Of a stretch of 64,000 nucleotides of DNA, positions 35,549-46,354 are shown piece by piece (the stretch's first letter is position 1; each line of letters begins with the position of its first letter). The translations under genes and the position numbers were made by a program. The stretch spans positions 124,001-188,000 of the forward strand of contig CAVVEG010000003.1 in the NCBI GenBank assembly GCA_963747255.1, written 5' to 3'. A model generated the notes under the pieces. It was not told where the DNA came from, searched no databases, and saw nothing but the letters and a program-made list of their open reading frames with translations. This stretch comes from CAIYRG01 sp963747255 (GTDB taxonomy: Bacteria; Pseudomonadota; Alphaproteobacteria; Micropepsales; Micropepsaceae).

Positions 35549-37151
35549 TAGCAGCCTGTCGGACTGAGGTTTGCGATTGAACGCCGAGGGCGATTTTGCC
35601 GTCAGCAAGCCCACGCGAGGGCACCCGATGGCGTCCCGGCTCGCGTTGCGAGTCCCAGATCACCCTGTGGCCCGCTTTTTTCGCAGCAGAGGACGCTCAG
35701 CCCGGCCTTTTCAAGCAGGGCTGAGGGCGAACATCCGCTTGATGTTCCAGGCCATGGTCACCAAGCTCCACTCGCCGCGCACTTTGTCGAGGCCTCGCAG
35801 CAGAAACTGGCGGAAACCGAGCACCGATTTGATGATGCCAAACACCGGTTCAGGAGTTTGTTTGCGCAGGGCATAGAGCTTGCGGCCTTCGGGCGTCTTC
35901 AGCCGATGTGCCATGGCCTCGACCGGCGTCGGGGTTTCCGGCGCGGGCGGTGCATCAGCGAAGCGTTCGGCCAGGGGCGGATGATGCGGCTGGCGGCCCA
36001 TGGCAATCATCGGCTCGATCCCTGCCGCCTCGCAGGCCGCCACATTCCCCGCGCTGAAATAGCCGCTATCGGCCAGCAGCGTTGCGGTCTGTCCCAGTTC
36101 TTCGGGCAGGGCAGCGATCTTGCCCAGCATTGGTTCGATCTGCTGCTTGTCGTTCGAAGCCTGAACAACATCGCCGGCGATGACCAGAAGACTGCCCTGC
36201 GCCACCGCGGCCTGCGCGTTGTAGCATTGCTCGAAACCGCCGCCGGCGACGGGCATGATGCGCGATTCTTCGTCGGTCAGATTGATCTGATCGGCCGGCA
36301 GCGGACCCGGCGCCGGAGGCTGCGGCGGCTTGCCGCCGGGCTTCTTACCCGTGGCTGCGGTTTTGGCCTCGCGCGCGGCGAGTTTGGCTTCATGCTCGGC
36401 CTGCTCACGCGCGAAGCGTTCCCGGGCGCGGGCCTCGATCTTCGTGCGAGCCTGGGCGATCTTCTGCAAACGGTCTTCGCGGCGCGCCAACTCGTCGGGA
36501 ATCGACATGCCATCGGGAATGTCCGCCTTGTCCGCAGCCTCGGCTCTGGCCAGGAGTTCGGCAACTTCGGCCTTGAGTTGCGCCTCGATCTTACCCGCAT
36601 GTTCATAGGAAAGCGCGCTGTGCCGACTGGCGTTGGCGTGGACTTTCGTGCCGTCAAGCCCGATCGTGCCCAGCTTCAGCACGCCCATCTCGCGCGCCAA
36701 CTGCAACACCTCAACGAACAGAGCCTCGATCTCCTTGAGAAACCGCCGCCGGAACGTCGCGATCGTGTCGTGGTCAGGATGATCGTTGGCCGCAATGAAA
36801 CGAAACGCCACGGAGTCATATGTCGCCCGCTCCAGTTTGCGGCTCGAAAATATCCCCGTCGCATAGCCATAAACCAGAATGCCCAGAAGCATCCTCGGAT
36901 GGTAAGACGCCGAACCCGAGCCGCGATAACTTCCGCTCATCGTGCGAAGGTCCAACCCTTCCATCACCTCCACCACGAACCGCGCCAGATGCTTCTCCGG
37001 CAGCCACTCGTCAACCGAGGGCGGAAGCAGAAATCCAGTCTCGCGGTCAATCGTGCGAAAATTGCTCATCGGAAACCAAGCTTACCATCGCAGAATCAAT
37101 CAGCAGATTCTACGCATGTTGCCGTGGTGCGTTAAGTCCGACAGGCTGCTA
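35549..37151 (-). mobile_element. Complete IS1182-family insertion sequence
   Basis: About 1.6 kb. Perfect 17-bp terminal inverted repeats: TAGCAGCCTGTCGGACT at 35549-35565 and its reverse complement at 37135-37151. One transposase gene fills it. Direct target repeats are unclear because the flanks (CGAT before, GAAA after) do not match beyond the TA already counted in the ends. Confidence 0.9.
35711..37069 (-). CDS. IS1182-family transposase
   Basis: 452 residues, full length. N-terminal DUF772-type domain (YHPRMLLGILVYGYATGIFS, SRKLERATYDSVAFRFIAAN), GLDGTKVHANASRHSALSYE with the first catalytic Asp, a charged spacer, then the central LADSGYFSAGN (second Asp) and the C-terminal DDE part (PVFGIIKSVLGFRQFLLRGL with the Glu after it). 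No disruption, so it could be active. It sits between the pilus module and the HD-GYP gene, in intergenic DNA. Confidence 0.93.
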   Translation of the reverse strand: MSNFRTIDRETGFLLPPSVDEWLPEKHLARFVVEVMEGLDLRTMSGSYRGSGSASYHPRMLLGILVYGYATGIFSSRKLERATYDSVAFRFIAANDHPDHDTIATFRRRFLKEIEALFVEVLQLAREMGVLKLGTIGLDGTKVHANASRHSALSYEHAGKIEAQLKAEVAELLARAEAADKADIPDGMSIPDELARREDRLQKIAQARTKIEARARERFAREQAEHEAKLAAREAKTAATGKKPGGKPPQPPAPGPLPADQINLTDEESRIMPVAGGGFEQCYNAQAAVAQGSLLVIAGDVVQASNDKQQIEPMLGKIAALPEELGQTATLLADSGYFSAGNVAACEAAGIEPMIAMGRQPHHPPLAERFADAPPAPETPTPVEAMAHRLKTPEGRKLYALRKQTPEPVFGIIKSVLGFRQFLLRGLDKVRGEWSLVTMAWNIKRMFALSPA

Positions 37152-37202
37152 GAAACGCGATTCCAAATTCAGCTATCAGCGCCCGCAGAAGCCCATTTGA
37201 TC

Positions 37203-40200
37203 TCAATTGATCGGGATATGGGGGCGCTCCTGCGCCACGTCCCTCCAATCGTTATTTGTTCCGAAAACCGACATCCCTTTTTCCTTGAACAGACGAATGC
37301 ACGCGTCAACCGCCGCCGCGTCATAGAGTTTGCCTCTGCCCTTCTGGATTTCGGCGAGCGCGGCGTCCAGTCCGAGCGCGGGCCGATAGGGCCGATGCGA
37401 CATCATAGCCTCGACCACGTCGGCGACCGCCAGGATCTTCGCTTCGGGCAGGATCGCCTCGCCTTTGAGCCCCTGCGGATATCCCGACCCGTCCAGTCTT
37501 TCATGATGCTGCAAAAGTGCTTGCGCGATCGGCCATGGAAAATCGACATCCTTGACAATTTCGTATCCCGATCGGGCATGGGTCTGAATCAGTTTGAATT
37601 GCAGATCGGTCAGCTTGCCCGGCTTGTTGAGAATTTCCGACGGGATATCGATCTTGCCGATATCGTGGATGATGCCGGCAAGAAAGATCCCCTGAATCTC
37701 CGGCTCCGGCACCGCCAGTTCGCGCGCCAGTGCAACCGCGAGCTGCGCGACCCGGTGCTGGTGACCCGCGGTGTAGGGATCGCGCATTTCGACGGTATTT
37801 GCGAGTGCGCCGACGGTGGATTCGAGGCTCAACCGCCAGCGGTCGATCGCTTCGTCGCGGGCAGCATGATCACGCAGAGAGAGACATCCGTATGCGAGAT
37901 CGTCGGCGAGCTCCCGAAGAAGCTTCAGGGCTTCGCTGTTAAAGGCGTCAACTTCCTGCGAAAAGATTGTCAATATCGCAAAGACACCCGACGCATCATT
38001 TAGCGGTAGGACAACGGATGAAGCAAACTCGCACTCCCTTGCTGCGTCCTGCCAAGGCGCCATGCTCGGGTCTGCCGCAATATTCTGTGTAACCTGCGGT
38101 TCTCCGCTCCGGACCGCCCGGCCATGCGGGCCAGCCCCACGAGGCTCATCCGCCCAGGTGATTTTCGCGTTCTCCAGATACCGGCAGATTTCGCCTGCCC
38201 AGGCGACCGGCACGACCGATTTGGCGGTATCGTGCCGGACCATCCCGATCCATGCCATGCGATATGCGCCGGCCTCGACGACGACATGGCACATCTCGCT
38301 GAGGAGTTCCGGCTCACTTTTCGCACGGACCACGACCTCGTTGCCGCGGCTCAGGGTCAGCAGGGTCCGATTGAGCCGCCTGAGTGTACGTTGGATCGCG
38401 ACACGTTCCGTGATGTCATGAAAGTACCAGATCCGGCCGAGATATTTTCCGTCCACGGACATCGGCGATGAATAGCGCTCCAAGGTTTGGCCATCTTTGA
38501 GCGCGAGCTCTACCGAGTTCGGGTTCGTCTCGGTGAGCGTAAATGTATTCGACGTTGGCCCGAAAACCGGCGGGGTCGGCCATCTGCTGCGCAGCGTGCT
38601 GCAGCAACAGGGAATCGTCGCCGCCTTCCGCGACCTGGAATGGAACGTGCATGAGGTCGCAAAATCGCTTGTTGAACGAGATGATGCGGTTCTCCGCACC
38701 GACGACCAGAATTCCGTCCGGAGAAAGTTCATGTTCGGTGCGCAGCACCTCAGCATTCATGGCCTGCTCGCGCCGCAGCCTCTTGCTTTCGCTGATGTCG
38801 AGGACGACGGCGATGGATACGGACTGGCTATCATAGGTGGACACCGCGGCATGGATGAGGATATCGATAATGCGGCCGTCTTTCGCCCGGACCATGGATT
38901 CGATCTGAACCGGCCGCGCTGTTTGAAATTGCTCTCGCAGATGTTCAGCGACTTTGGGCTTTTCGGATTCCGGAACCAGGTCGAGAATTGCGCGGCCGAC
39001 CAGCTCATCGCTATCGAACCCGATCATGCTGGAGAAAGCGGGATTGGCATAACGAATCATGGCGTCCGCCTGGATCATTACGATCCCGGCAATCTCCTGT
39101 TCAACCAGACTGCGGAAGCGCGCTTCATCGTCAATGATACGCTGTTCTCCCCGTTTGCGATCTCCAATATCGAGCGCCATTCCGATGATGGCGGGACGGC
39201 CACCGCGCGACGTTGGCCGCGCTTGGTACAGAATATCCATGAGCCCACCGCTCTTCCGCAGAAGACGTGTTTCCGCCTGAACGGACTGTTTCTGACCCAG
39301 GAGCAGAGAAGCAGCGGCTTCAACGGCCGCCGCCTGATCTCGCTCCGGAATGAACTCGACAAATGGATGGCCGAGCACCTCCTTCTCCGAATAACCCAGC
39401 TTTTCCCTGAAAATGGGATTGGCGTAGCCAACTGTTCCGTCTGCGTCGATGATGTAGATGAGAGCAATCTCCTGTTCCACGAACCCGCGAAACATCACTT
39501 CGTCCTCACGGATCTTTTCTTCCGCCCGACGCTGTTGGGTGATGTCGCGATCGATTCCGTAAAAGCCGCAAAACCTGTTTGAGGCGTCTAAAACTGGCAC
39601 TCCGCTGCTCTCCAGAATCAGCTCGTGGCCGTCCTTGTGTCGCATCCGATTTTCCAGAACCGAAAATGGGTGTTTCCCGGCTGCAATGCCCTGAAAAATC
39701 CTGGAAACGCGTTCCACTTCTTCCGGAGACATAAAGTCAAAGGGTGTCTTTCCGATCAGCTCCGCGGGCTCATATCCCAACAGTGCCTTCACCCCGGGGC
39801 TTATATCGGTGTAACGCCCGTTCTCGTCGGTCTGCCACACAAGATTGCTGAAGGAATTGATGAGTGAACGAAATCTCTGTTCGCGCTTCTGCAGCTCTCT
39901 CTCTGCGCGGCGGCGATCTGAAATGTCGATAGCGACCCCCATGATTGCGGGTTTACCGTCGTAGCTCGTGATTCTTCCCTGAGTGAGAAAGTCGAGTGGA
40001 ACTCCGCCCTTTCTCATTATCCGTGTAACGAGCTGAACTGACTTCGCTTCGCCCGATATCAACTTGCCGATGGTGGCAAGCACAGGCGCCTTTTCCTCAT
40101 CGGCCATGAACTCCAGTAACGGGTGTCCCAGGACCTCTTGCGCCTCGTAGCCCAGCACCTGGAGCAGGTGAGGATTTACATAAACGATCGATGCATCTGG

Positions 40201-41448
40201 CCCAAGAACATAGACGCCCGAAATTTCCTGTTCGACCAGGCTGCGGAACCGCGCTTCGTCCTCGCGGACCTGTCCTTCCACCCGGCGCTGTTCGGTAATG
40301 TCGTGAGACGTCCCGTACATCCGGATAACCTTGCCGGCAACATCGAGAGTGGTCTCCGCACGCGAGTGCAGAACCCGTACTTTGCTGTCGCCGCAAATGA
40401 TCCGGAACTCCACATCGAAAGCTTTGTTTGCCCTCGTGCAGGCGGTGATGGCCTCGCGAACCCGCTCCTTGTCATCGGGGTGGATGGAATCCATGAAGAA
40501 CGACACCGTCGGAACGAAACTGGCGGGATTTAGCCCGTAGACGCGATACAGCTCCTCCGACCAGGTGAGGCGGTCGTGAACAATGTCCCAATCCCATCCA
40601 CCGACATGGGCAATGCGCTCCGTCGTCGCCAGCATGCTGTGGGATGCGACCAATTCTGCTTCGGCCCGTTTGCGCTCGCTGATATCGACCGCAACCCCCA
40701 TGACCACGGTTGTGCCGTCGTAGGTGGCTAGTCGCGCCTGGGCCAAAACGTCAATGCGCGCACCGCCCTTTCGAATGATGCACGCGGTGACCTGCGTAGA
40801 AGTCTTTTCGCCCGATATCAGCTCGCCGATGGCGGCAATGACATTCGGGTGTTCCTGATCTGGTATGAAATTCAATATTGGACGTCCAACGACCTCCTCC
40901 GTTTTATACTCCAGCATCTCCAGGAAGTGCCGGTTGACGAAAATGATCGAAGAATCCTGCGCCAGGATGAAAATACCCGCGATTTCCTGTTCAACCAGAC
41001 TTTGGAACCGCTCCTCGCTCTGCCTCCGAGCTTTCTCGGAATCGCGGAGTTGATGTAGCTGGCGGACTCCGGCAAGAGCACCGTTGACCGCATGGGGAAG
41101 CCGGCCGAGCCGGTCTTTCAGGACGAAATCGCTGGCGCCCGCTTTGATGAGTTCTACGGCGCCCTCCTCGTCAGGCACGCCCGTGACGACGATCACGGGA
41201 AGATCGGGCGCTTTTTGCCGCACCATTTTCAGGGCGGAAACGCCGTCGAAATCCGGCAGCTTGTAATCGGAAAGCACAATATCGGGATGGAACGAATCCA
41301 GCGCCGACTCGAACGCTGCCTTTGTGTCCACGCATAATGCGGAGAATGCGATACCGCCCTTCCGAAGCGCGTTCCGGACGAGATCCGCATCGCCCGGAAC
41401 GTCCTCCAGCATGAGCACTTTCAATTCTCCGGCGGCGTGAACGTTCAT
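37203..41448 (-). pseudogene. REC-PAS(x7)-GAF-HD-GYP cyclic-di-GMP phosphodiesterase, frameshifted
   Basis: About 1414 residues if repaired. N-terminal receiver (VLMLEDVPGDADLV, SDYKLPDFDGVSALKMV), then seven PAS domains; four begin with an almost identical F-R-x-[LF]-V-E-Q-E-I block, showing internal duplication. A GAF domain and a complete HD-GYP domain follow (GIIHDIGKIDIPSEILNKPG; HHERLDGSGYPQGLKGEAIL). The break lies at GACGAACCCGAACTCG near 38525 inside PAS 7: the first frame reads YIYAHRDE, the continuation in +1 is NSVELALKDGQTLERYSSPM. One extra C accounts for it. If the break is real, PAS 7 is cut and the phosphodiesterase is lost. ATG at 41448 is preferred. Confidence 0.88.
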
Positions 41449-41493
41449 CCTTACCGGCGCCTGTCCTGAAGTGGCTTGTTGATGACACTGCAA

Positions 41494-41711
41494 TAGAGTC
41501 GCGGAAATGCTTTGGCGAAGTGAGCCGCGATTACTGAATACGAATTACTGAATATGTATTACTTAACAGGTCATTATAATCGTCCATAATTGCATATGAT
41601 GCATTGATAGAAATCAACCATGAGGCGAATGGAAAGCCAACGCCAAAGCGTGGTCAATACGAATTGACAAGGATCAAACTAATCCGTTAGCAGATATGTC
41701 ATTTGAGATAA
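41494..41711. promoter_or_regulatory. Shared divergent promoter region of two cyclic-di-GMP genes
   Basis: An AT-rich stretch of about 220 bases between the divergent starts, with repeats of the form GAATACGAATTACTGAATA. It should contain both promoters; individual elements were not assigned. Confidence 0.4.
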
Positions 41712-44372
41712 ATGATCTGTAATGACTCAGACCCACGACCTGGCCAGCGCATTCTTCACGCCGTGACGGTGGCGACGGCCCAGCTGGTCGCCGGAGAGTC
41801 GATTGCGGCCGGGATGTCTGCGGCCCTGAAGGCTTTCGGTGAAACAATAGGCGTGGATCGTGTTCTGGTGCTGGAAAATGCGCCGGACGCCGGCGCACCA
41901 CCTTTGTTACGCTACTCCTGGCAAGCGCCAGATATTGCCGTGCACTTCGATCAGGCTGTGCTCGACGGCGGGGGTCCCGATGGACCTGCGTCCCTTGCCG
42001 CGTGGCGAACGCCACTGACCGAGGGCAGACCGGTTGTCAGCCAAATCAGCACCGTCGAAGCGCCCATTCGCCGGCTATTCCAGGAGCTGCATAACAAGTC
42101 AGTCCTGTTGATGCCGATCTTCCAGGGCGGCCAATATTGGGGCTCGATCGGAATCGACGCCTGCAAGTCTGAGCGCCAATGGAAAACGACGGAAATCGAC
42201 ACCCTGGAGATATTCGCCAGGATCATCGGAGTTGTCATCTCGCGCAATGCGGTGGACGCCGCCCTTCGCGAATCCCGGCAGATCAACGAAGCCATTCTGG
42301 ATGCGATACCCGTTAGGGTCTTCTGGAAGAATAAGGCTCTCGTGTATCTGGGTTGTAACGCGGAATTCGCGCGCGATGCCGGGTTCGTCCAGCCGATGGA
42401 CATCGTTGGCAAAGACGACTTCCAGATGGGTTGGAAAGACCAGGCGAACTTGTACCGGAAGGATGATCTCGTGGTCATTGAGAGTGGTGTACCAAAGCAT
42501 TTGATCGAAGAGCTCCAGACGACACCGGCAGGAACATCCATCACGCTTCTCACAAGCAAGGTCCCCTTGCGCGATCGCGGCGGGGTCGTTGTGGGCGTAC
42601 TGGGAACATATATGGATATCACCACATACAAGCACGCGGAGGAGGAAGCGAAACGAAAGCTCGTCGAGAACCAGAGCCGGTTGGCGACGATGTTTGACTC
42701 AGTACCGGCGGGGATCCTGATCATCGATCCTGAAAAACACCAGATCGTCGATGTTAACCCCGCAGCGGCAAAGCTCTTTGGAGCGCCGAAAGAAACGATT
42801 ATTGGCGCCAGCTGCCACAGATTTATTTGTCCAGCGGAGGTCGGGAAGTGCCCGATTACCGACCAGGGTCAATTCTTGGACAATTCCGAGCGTATTCTGC
42901 TGACGGCCGACGGCGTACCCGTGCCGATCATCAAAACCGTTACGACCATTCTGATTAACGGAAAACTGCATCTGATCGAGTTCTTCATGGACATCAGTAA
43001 ACAGAAGCGTGATGAGGAGTTGCTTCGGCATCTGGCGCGCGAGGATGCCTTGACTGGTCTCGCCAATCGCCATGAGTTCGTCGAACGGCTTGAAAAATCG
43101 ATTGCACAAGCCAGGCGGAACGCAGGAAGTTTTGCCGTTCTTTATCTCGATCTCGATCACTTCAAGGACGTTAACGATACGCTCGGCCATCCGGTCGGCG
43201 ATCTGATGCTTCAGGCGGTCGCTGAACGCCTTCGGGCGAATATTCGCCAGAACGATACCGTCGCCCGATTTGGTGGTGACGAATTCGCCGTGATCGGGAC
43301 CGATATTCGAGACCCCGCAGACGCGGCAATCCTCGCCGATAAGTTGCTCAAGGCGATTGGCGAACCGTTCCGTATCCAGGACAACGTGATCCGGTCCGGC
43401 GCGAGCATAGGTATCTCCGTATTCGGACCGGACGCCTCCAAGGCGGAAACGCTGCTATCCCACGCCGATGTTGCGTTATATCGGGCAAAGAACGACGGCC
43501 GGGGAACGTACCGGTTCTTTACGGAAGCAATGGATGCGGAGGTGCAGAGGAAGGTTGTCATGGCTAATGAGCTTCGCGACGCAATCGCCGCGGGGCAGCT
43601 TGTACTCATGTATCAGCCTCAGGTTGATCCTGAAAGCGGACAAATCCTGGCAGTCGAGGCTCTGCTGCGCTGGCGTCATCCGCGCGACGGACTCAAGAAG
43701 CCCGCTGAATTCATGTCCGTTGCCGAACACACGGGACTGATTGTGCTACTCGGCCAGTGGGCGTTACGCGAGGCCGGTAGACAAATGAAGGAGTGGATCG
43801 TTGCGGGCATCGCTCCGCCCCTTATCGCCGTGAAAGTCTCGGAAGCTCAATTCAAGACGCTAAGCGAGTTGGAGGATTCTATTGACACAGTCCTGACCGA
43901 GGCGGGATTGTCGCCAGAACGCCTCGAACTTGAGCTCACAGAGAACGTTCTCCGGGACGTGTCGCGCGAGCATAACGACGCGCTTCTAAAACTCTACCGG
44001 CGGGGCCTGCGTGTCGCGATCGACGACTTCGGCGCCGGGCATTCGTCGCTACAATATCTCAGCCAATATCCCGTGAACCGTATCAAGATCGCGAAGAACT
44101 TCGTCACCAACACGACCCAGCCGCGCGGAGCGACGATCGTTAGGGCGGCCATTGCCCTGGCGCATGAACTTGGGATTCTTGTCATTGCGAATGGCGTTGA
44201 GACCGCCGCCGAAGTCGAGTTGTTGAAGACCTGGAAATGCCGGCAAATGCAGGGCAATTATTTTTCGCAACCTGTTCCGGCATCGGAAATGGCGGCACTC
44301 TTGCGATCCGGGAAAATCATCCCTTCCTCTCGCGCGGACGATTCTCCTGGCCGTTCACGTGGCGCAGCCTGA
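41712..44372 (+). CDS. GAF-PAS-PAS-GGDEF-EAL cyclic-di-GMP signalling protein
   Basis: 886 residues. GAF about 10-185, two PAS domains about 190-440, GGDEF about 450-615, EAL about 625-870. GGDEF looks active: LDLDHFKDVNDTLGHPVGD and RFGGDEFAVIG, with an RQND I-site five residues before, implying product inhibition. The EAL domain keeps VEALLRWRHP, ELTENVL and DDFGAGHSSL but reads VKVSEAQF where a metal-binding Asn is usual (N-x-S), KIAKNF for K-I-D, and ANGVET for A-E-G-V-E. It is therefore probably a diguanylate cyclase with an inactive EAL. No membrane helix, so cytoplasmic. ATG at 41712, weak ribosome site. Confidence 0.9.
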   Translation: MICNDSDPRPGQRILHAVTVATAQLVAGESIAAGMSAALKAFGETIGVDRVLVLENAPDAGAPPLLRYSWQAPDIAVHFDQAVLDGGGPDGPASLAAWRTPLTEGRPVVSQISTVEAPIRRLFQELHNKSVLLMPIFQGGQYWGSIGIDACKSERQWKTTEIDTLEIFARIIGVVISRNAVDAALRESRQINEAILDAIPVRVFWKNKALVYLGCNAEFARDAGFVQPMDIVGKDDFQMGWKDQANLYRKDDLVVIESGVPKHLIEELQTTPAGTSITLLTSKVPLRDRGGVVVGVLGTYMDITTYKHAEEEAKRKLVENQSRLATMFDSVPAGILIIDPEKHQIVDVNPAAAKLFGAPKETIIGASCHRFICPAEVGKCPITDQGQFLDNSERILLTADGVPVPIIKTVTTILINGKLHLIEFFMDISKQKRDEELLRHLAREDALTGLANRHEFVERLEKSIAQARRNAGSFAVLYLDLDHFKDVNDTLGHPVGDLMLQAVAERLRANIRQNDTVARFGGDEFAVIGTDIRDPADAAILADKLLKAIGEPFRIQDNVIRSGASIGISVFGPDASKAETLLSHADVALYRAKNDGRGTYRFFTEAMDAEVQRKVVMANELRDAIAAGQLVLMYQPQVDPESGQILAVEALLRWRHPRDGLKKPAEFMSVAEHTGLIVLLGQWALREAGRQMKEWIVAGIAPPLIAVKVSEAQFKTLSELEDSIDTVLTEAGLSPERLELELTENVLRDVSREHNDALLKLYRRGLRVAIDDFGAGHSSLQYLSQYPVNRIKIAKNFVTNTTQPRGATIVRAAIALAHELGILVIANGVETAAEVELLKTWKCRQMQGNYFSQPVPASEMAALLRSGKIIPSSRADDSPGRSRGAA

Positions 44373-44656
44373 TCGCCTGCGTCTTTCCAATCGCAGAACA
44401 TACGAGGGCTGGCTCTGGCTCATGATTGAGATCGGTGCCCGCGGTCAGAGAGCGTTTGCAGAAATTCATCGGTTTTTCGCACCTTGGATCGCAGCACGAT
44501 GCGAATGGTGCGTTCGAACGTGAACCAGACGTCCTTTCTCAGAGAGATACGCGGATCGCGAAATCATTGCGCGTCAGACAATTACAGATCATACTTGGGC
44601 CTCGTAAACTGGTTGGTCCTTACACGTACAACCAATGAGAGGCTTGGGATGCGCTC

Positions 44657-46354
44657 CTATCGCAGGTAAGCTTCGGTAGCGTACCGGCGCATCATGCGCT
44701 GGCTATTGAAATAGTGAGGGATCTTGCCGATCGCCTGCTTCATCATCCAGATCCAGCGTGGCCGGTCACCATAATAGAGAGGCAAGATCACGTTCTGTAA
44801 CCTGTCATAAAGGGAAATCGCATCAGCGCCGTTTGGACGCGGCTGCTCCTCGCCAATGGACCATCCGATCACGTCCTCTATGCGTGCTTCCAACCACCAG
44901 CCGTCGAGTGTGCTGACGTTGAGTACTCCATTGATTGCCGCCTTCATGCCGCTGGTACCGGAGGCTTCAAGTGGGGGCTGTGGCGAGTTCAGCCACAGAT
45001 CAACGCCAGCTACCAAACTGCGTGCCATTGCCATGTCATAGTTCGGCAGAAAGGCGATCGGGATCACTGGTGCGAGGCGCCGGATCTGCCGATGCAGATC
45101 GAAGATCCGCTGCTTGCCGTCAGTATCGCGCGGATGCGCCTTGCCTGCGAGCACGACCTGAAACGGGAATTTGCGATAGATGGCGAGAAGGCGATCGATA
45201 TCTGTAAACAGCAGCTCGGGCCTTTTGTAAGCTGTCATGCGCCGCGCGAAACCAATCAGAGGCACGTCCGCATGCATTACCGGCCCGCCGCTGGCTTTGA
45301 TTACCGCCAGCAATTCGCTCTTTGCGGTTTGGTGACAATCCCAGACTTCGCCATCTGGCAGTTCGTCAGCGCGAACCAGCACTTCTGGTTCGAAGCTCCA
45401 ATGTGGAAATCTCGACTGAAACAGGCGAGCAAACGCCGGATGAGCCCATGTCCCGACATGCACCCCATTGGTGACCGCCCGAATCTCATAACCTGGAAAC
45501 AGATGGCTTGTCGTTTCGGAGTGGCGCTCGGCGACGCCGTTGATATAGCCGCTCAAATTGAGGGCAAGTCGCGTCATGTTCAGCTGCTTGCCCGGGCAGA
45601 CATGCTTGAGCACATCGACCCCGATCGTATCCCCCAGTAAACGTTCAACCAGATCGCGGGGAAAACGGTCTTGGGCGGATTCGACCGGCGTGTGCGTCGT
45701 GAAGACGCAATGACGGCGCACGCCTTCGAGGTCGTATTGTGTGGCGACGCCAGAGTTGGCCAACGGCGCGCGCCGGTAATGTGACAGCAGTTCGAGACCG
45801 AGAAGGGCCGAATGGCCCTCGTTCATGTGGTAGATTTCGATCTCGAAACCGAGCGCCCGCAGGATGCGCACTCCGCCAATGCCGAGGACGATCTCCTGCG
45901 CCAGGCGGTAAACTTCATCGCCCCCATAAAGGAGTTGAGTGATCGTTCGATCATCCGCGGTGTTCTCGGTCAGGTCGGTATCGAGAAAAAGCACCGGAAC
46001 GGAATGACCAAACGGCGATTTCAGCAGATAAAGCCAGGGGCGTATCCAAACGGTCCGCCGCTCTATCTCAACGGCGATCTTTGCCGCCAGTGGTGTCATG
46101 AAACTCGCCGGGTCCCAGGGATCCGGCCCTTCGATCTGTTGCCCGTCGGCATCGATCTGCTGACGAAAATACCCCTCCCTGCTCAACAGCGTAACAAACA
46201 CCAACGGCAATTCGAGATCGGCGCAGGAGCGCGCGAAATCGCCGGCAAGAATGCCGAGCCCACCGCTGTAAGTATGGATTTCAGGACGAACCGCGATTTC
46301 CATGGAAAAATAGGCAATCCGGGCGCGCCGCGTAAAAGGCTGTAGCTGATCCAT
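44657..46354 (-). CDS. glgP: Alpha-glucan phosphorylase
   Basis: 565 residues, the shorter Thermotoga-type family. Begins after a short leader with ARIAYFSMEIAVRPEIHTYS and GGLGILAGDFARSCADLELP; central EGYFRQQIDADGQQIEGPDP; PLP-lysine region PPLEASGTSGMKAAINGVLN; glucan contacts HMNEGHSALLGLELL. Releases glucose-1-phosphate from alpha-1,4-glucans using phosphate, in the cytoplasm. The ATG is at 46354. No other glycogen gene is in view, so its substrate store is not indicated here. Confidence 0.93.
   Translation of the reverse strand: MDQLQPFTRRARIAYFSMEIAVRPEIHTYSGGLGILAGDFARSCADLELPLVFVTLLSREGYFRQQIDADGQQIEGPDPWDPASFMTPLAAKIAVEIERRTVWIRPWLYLLKSPFGHSVPVLFLDTDLTENTADDRTITQLLYGGDEVYRLAQEIVLGIGGVRILRALGFEIEIYHMNEGHSALLGLELLSHYRRAPLANSGVATQYDLEGVRRHCVFTTHTPVESAQDRFPRDLVERLLGDTIGVDVLKHVCPGKQLNMTRLALNLSGYINGVAERHSETTSHLFPGYEIRAVTNGVHVGTWAHPAFARLFQSRFPHWSFEPEVLVRADELPDGEVWDCHQTAKSELLAVIKASGGPVMHADVPLIGFARRMTAYKRPELLFTDIDRLLAIYRKFPFQVVLAGKAHPRDTDGKQRIFDLHRQIRRLAPVIPIAFLPNYDMAMARSLVAGVDLWLNSPQPPLEASGTSGMKAAINGVLNVSTLDGWWLEARIEDVIGWSIGEEQPRPNGADAISLYDRLQNVILPLYYGDRPRWIWMMKQAIGKIPHYFNSQRMMRRYATEAYLR

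Noticed and set aside
35858..37135. Plus-strand frame of 425 codons opposite the IS1182 transposase
   Set aside because: The transposase on the minus strand is complete and has family motifs; the opposite frame has none.
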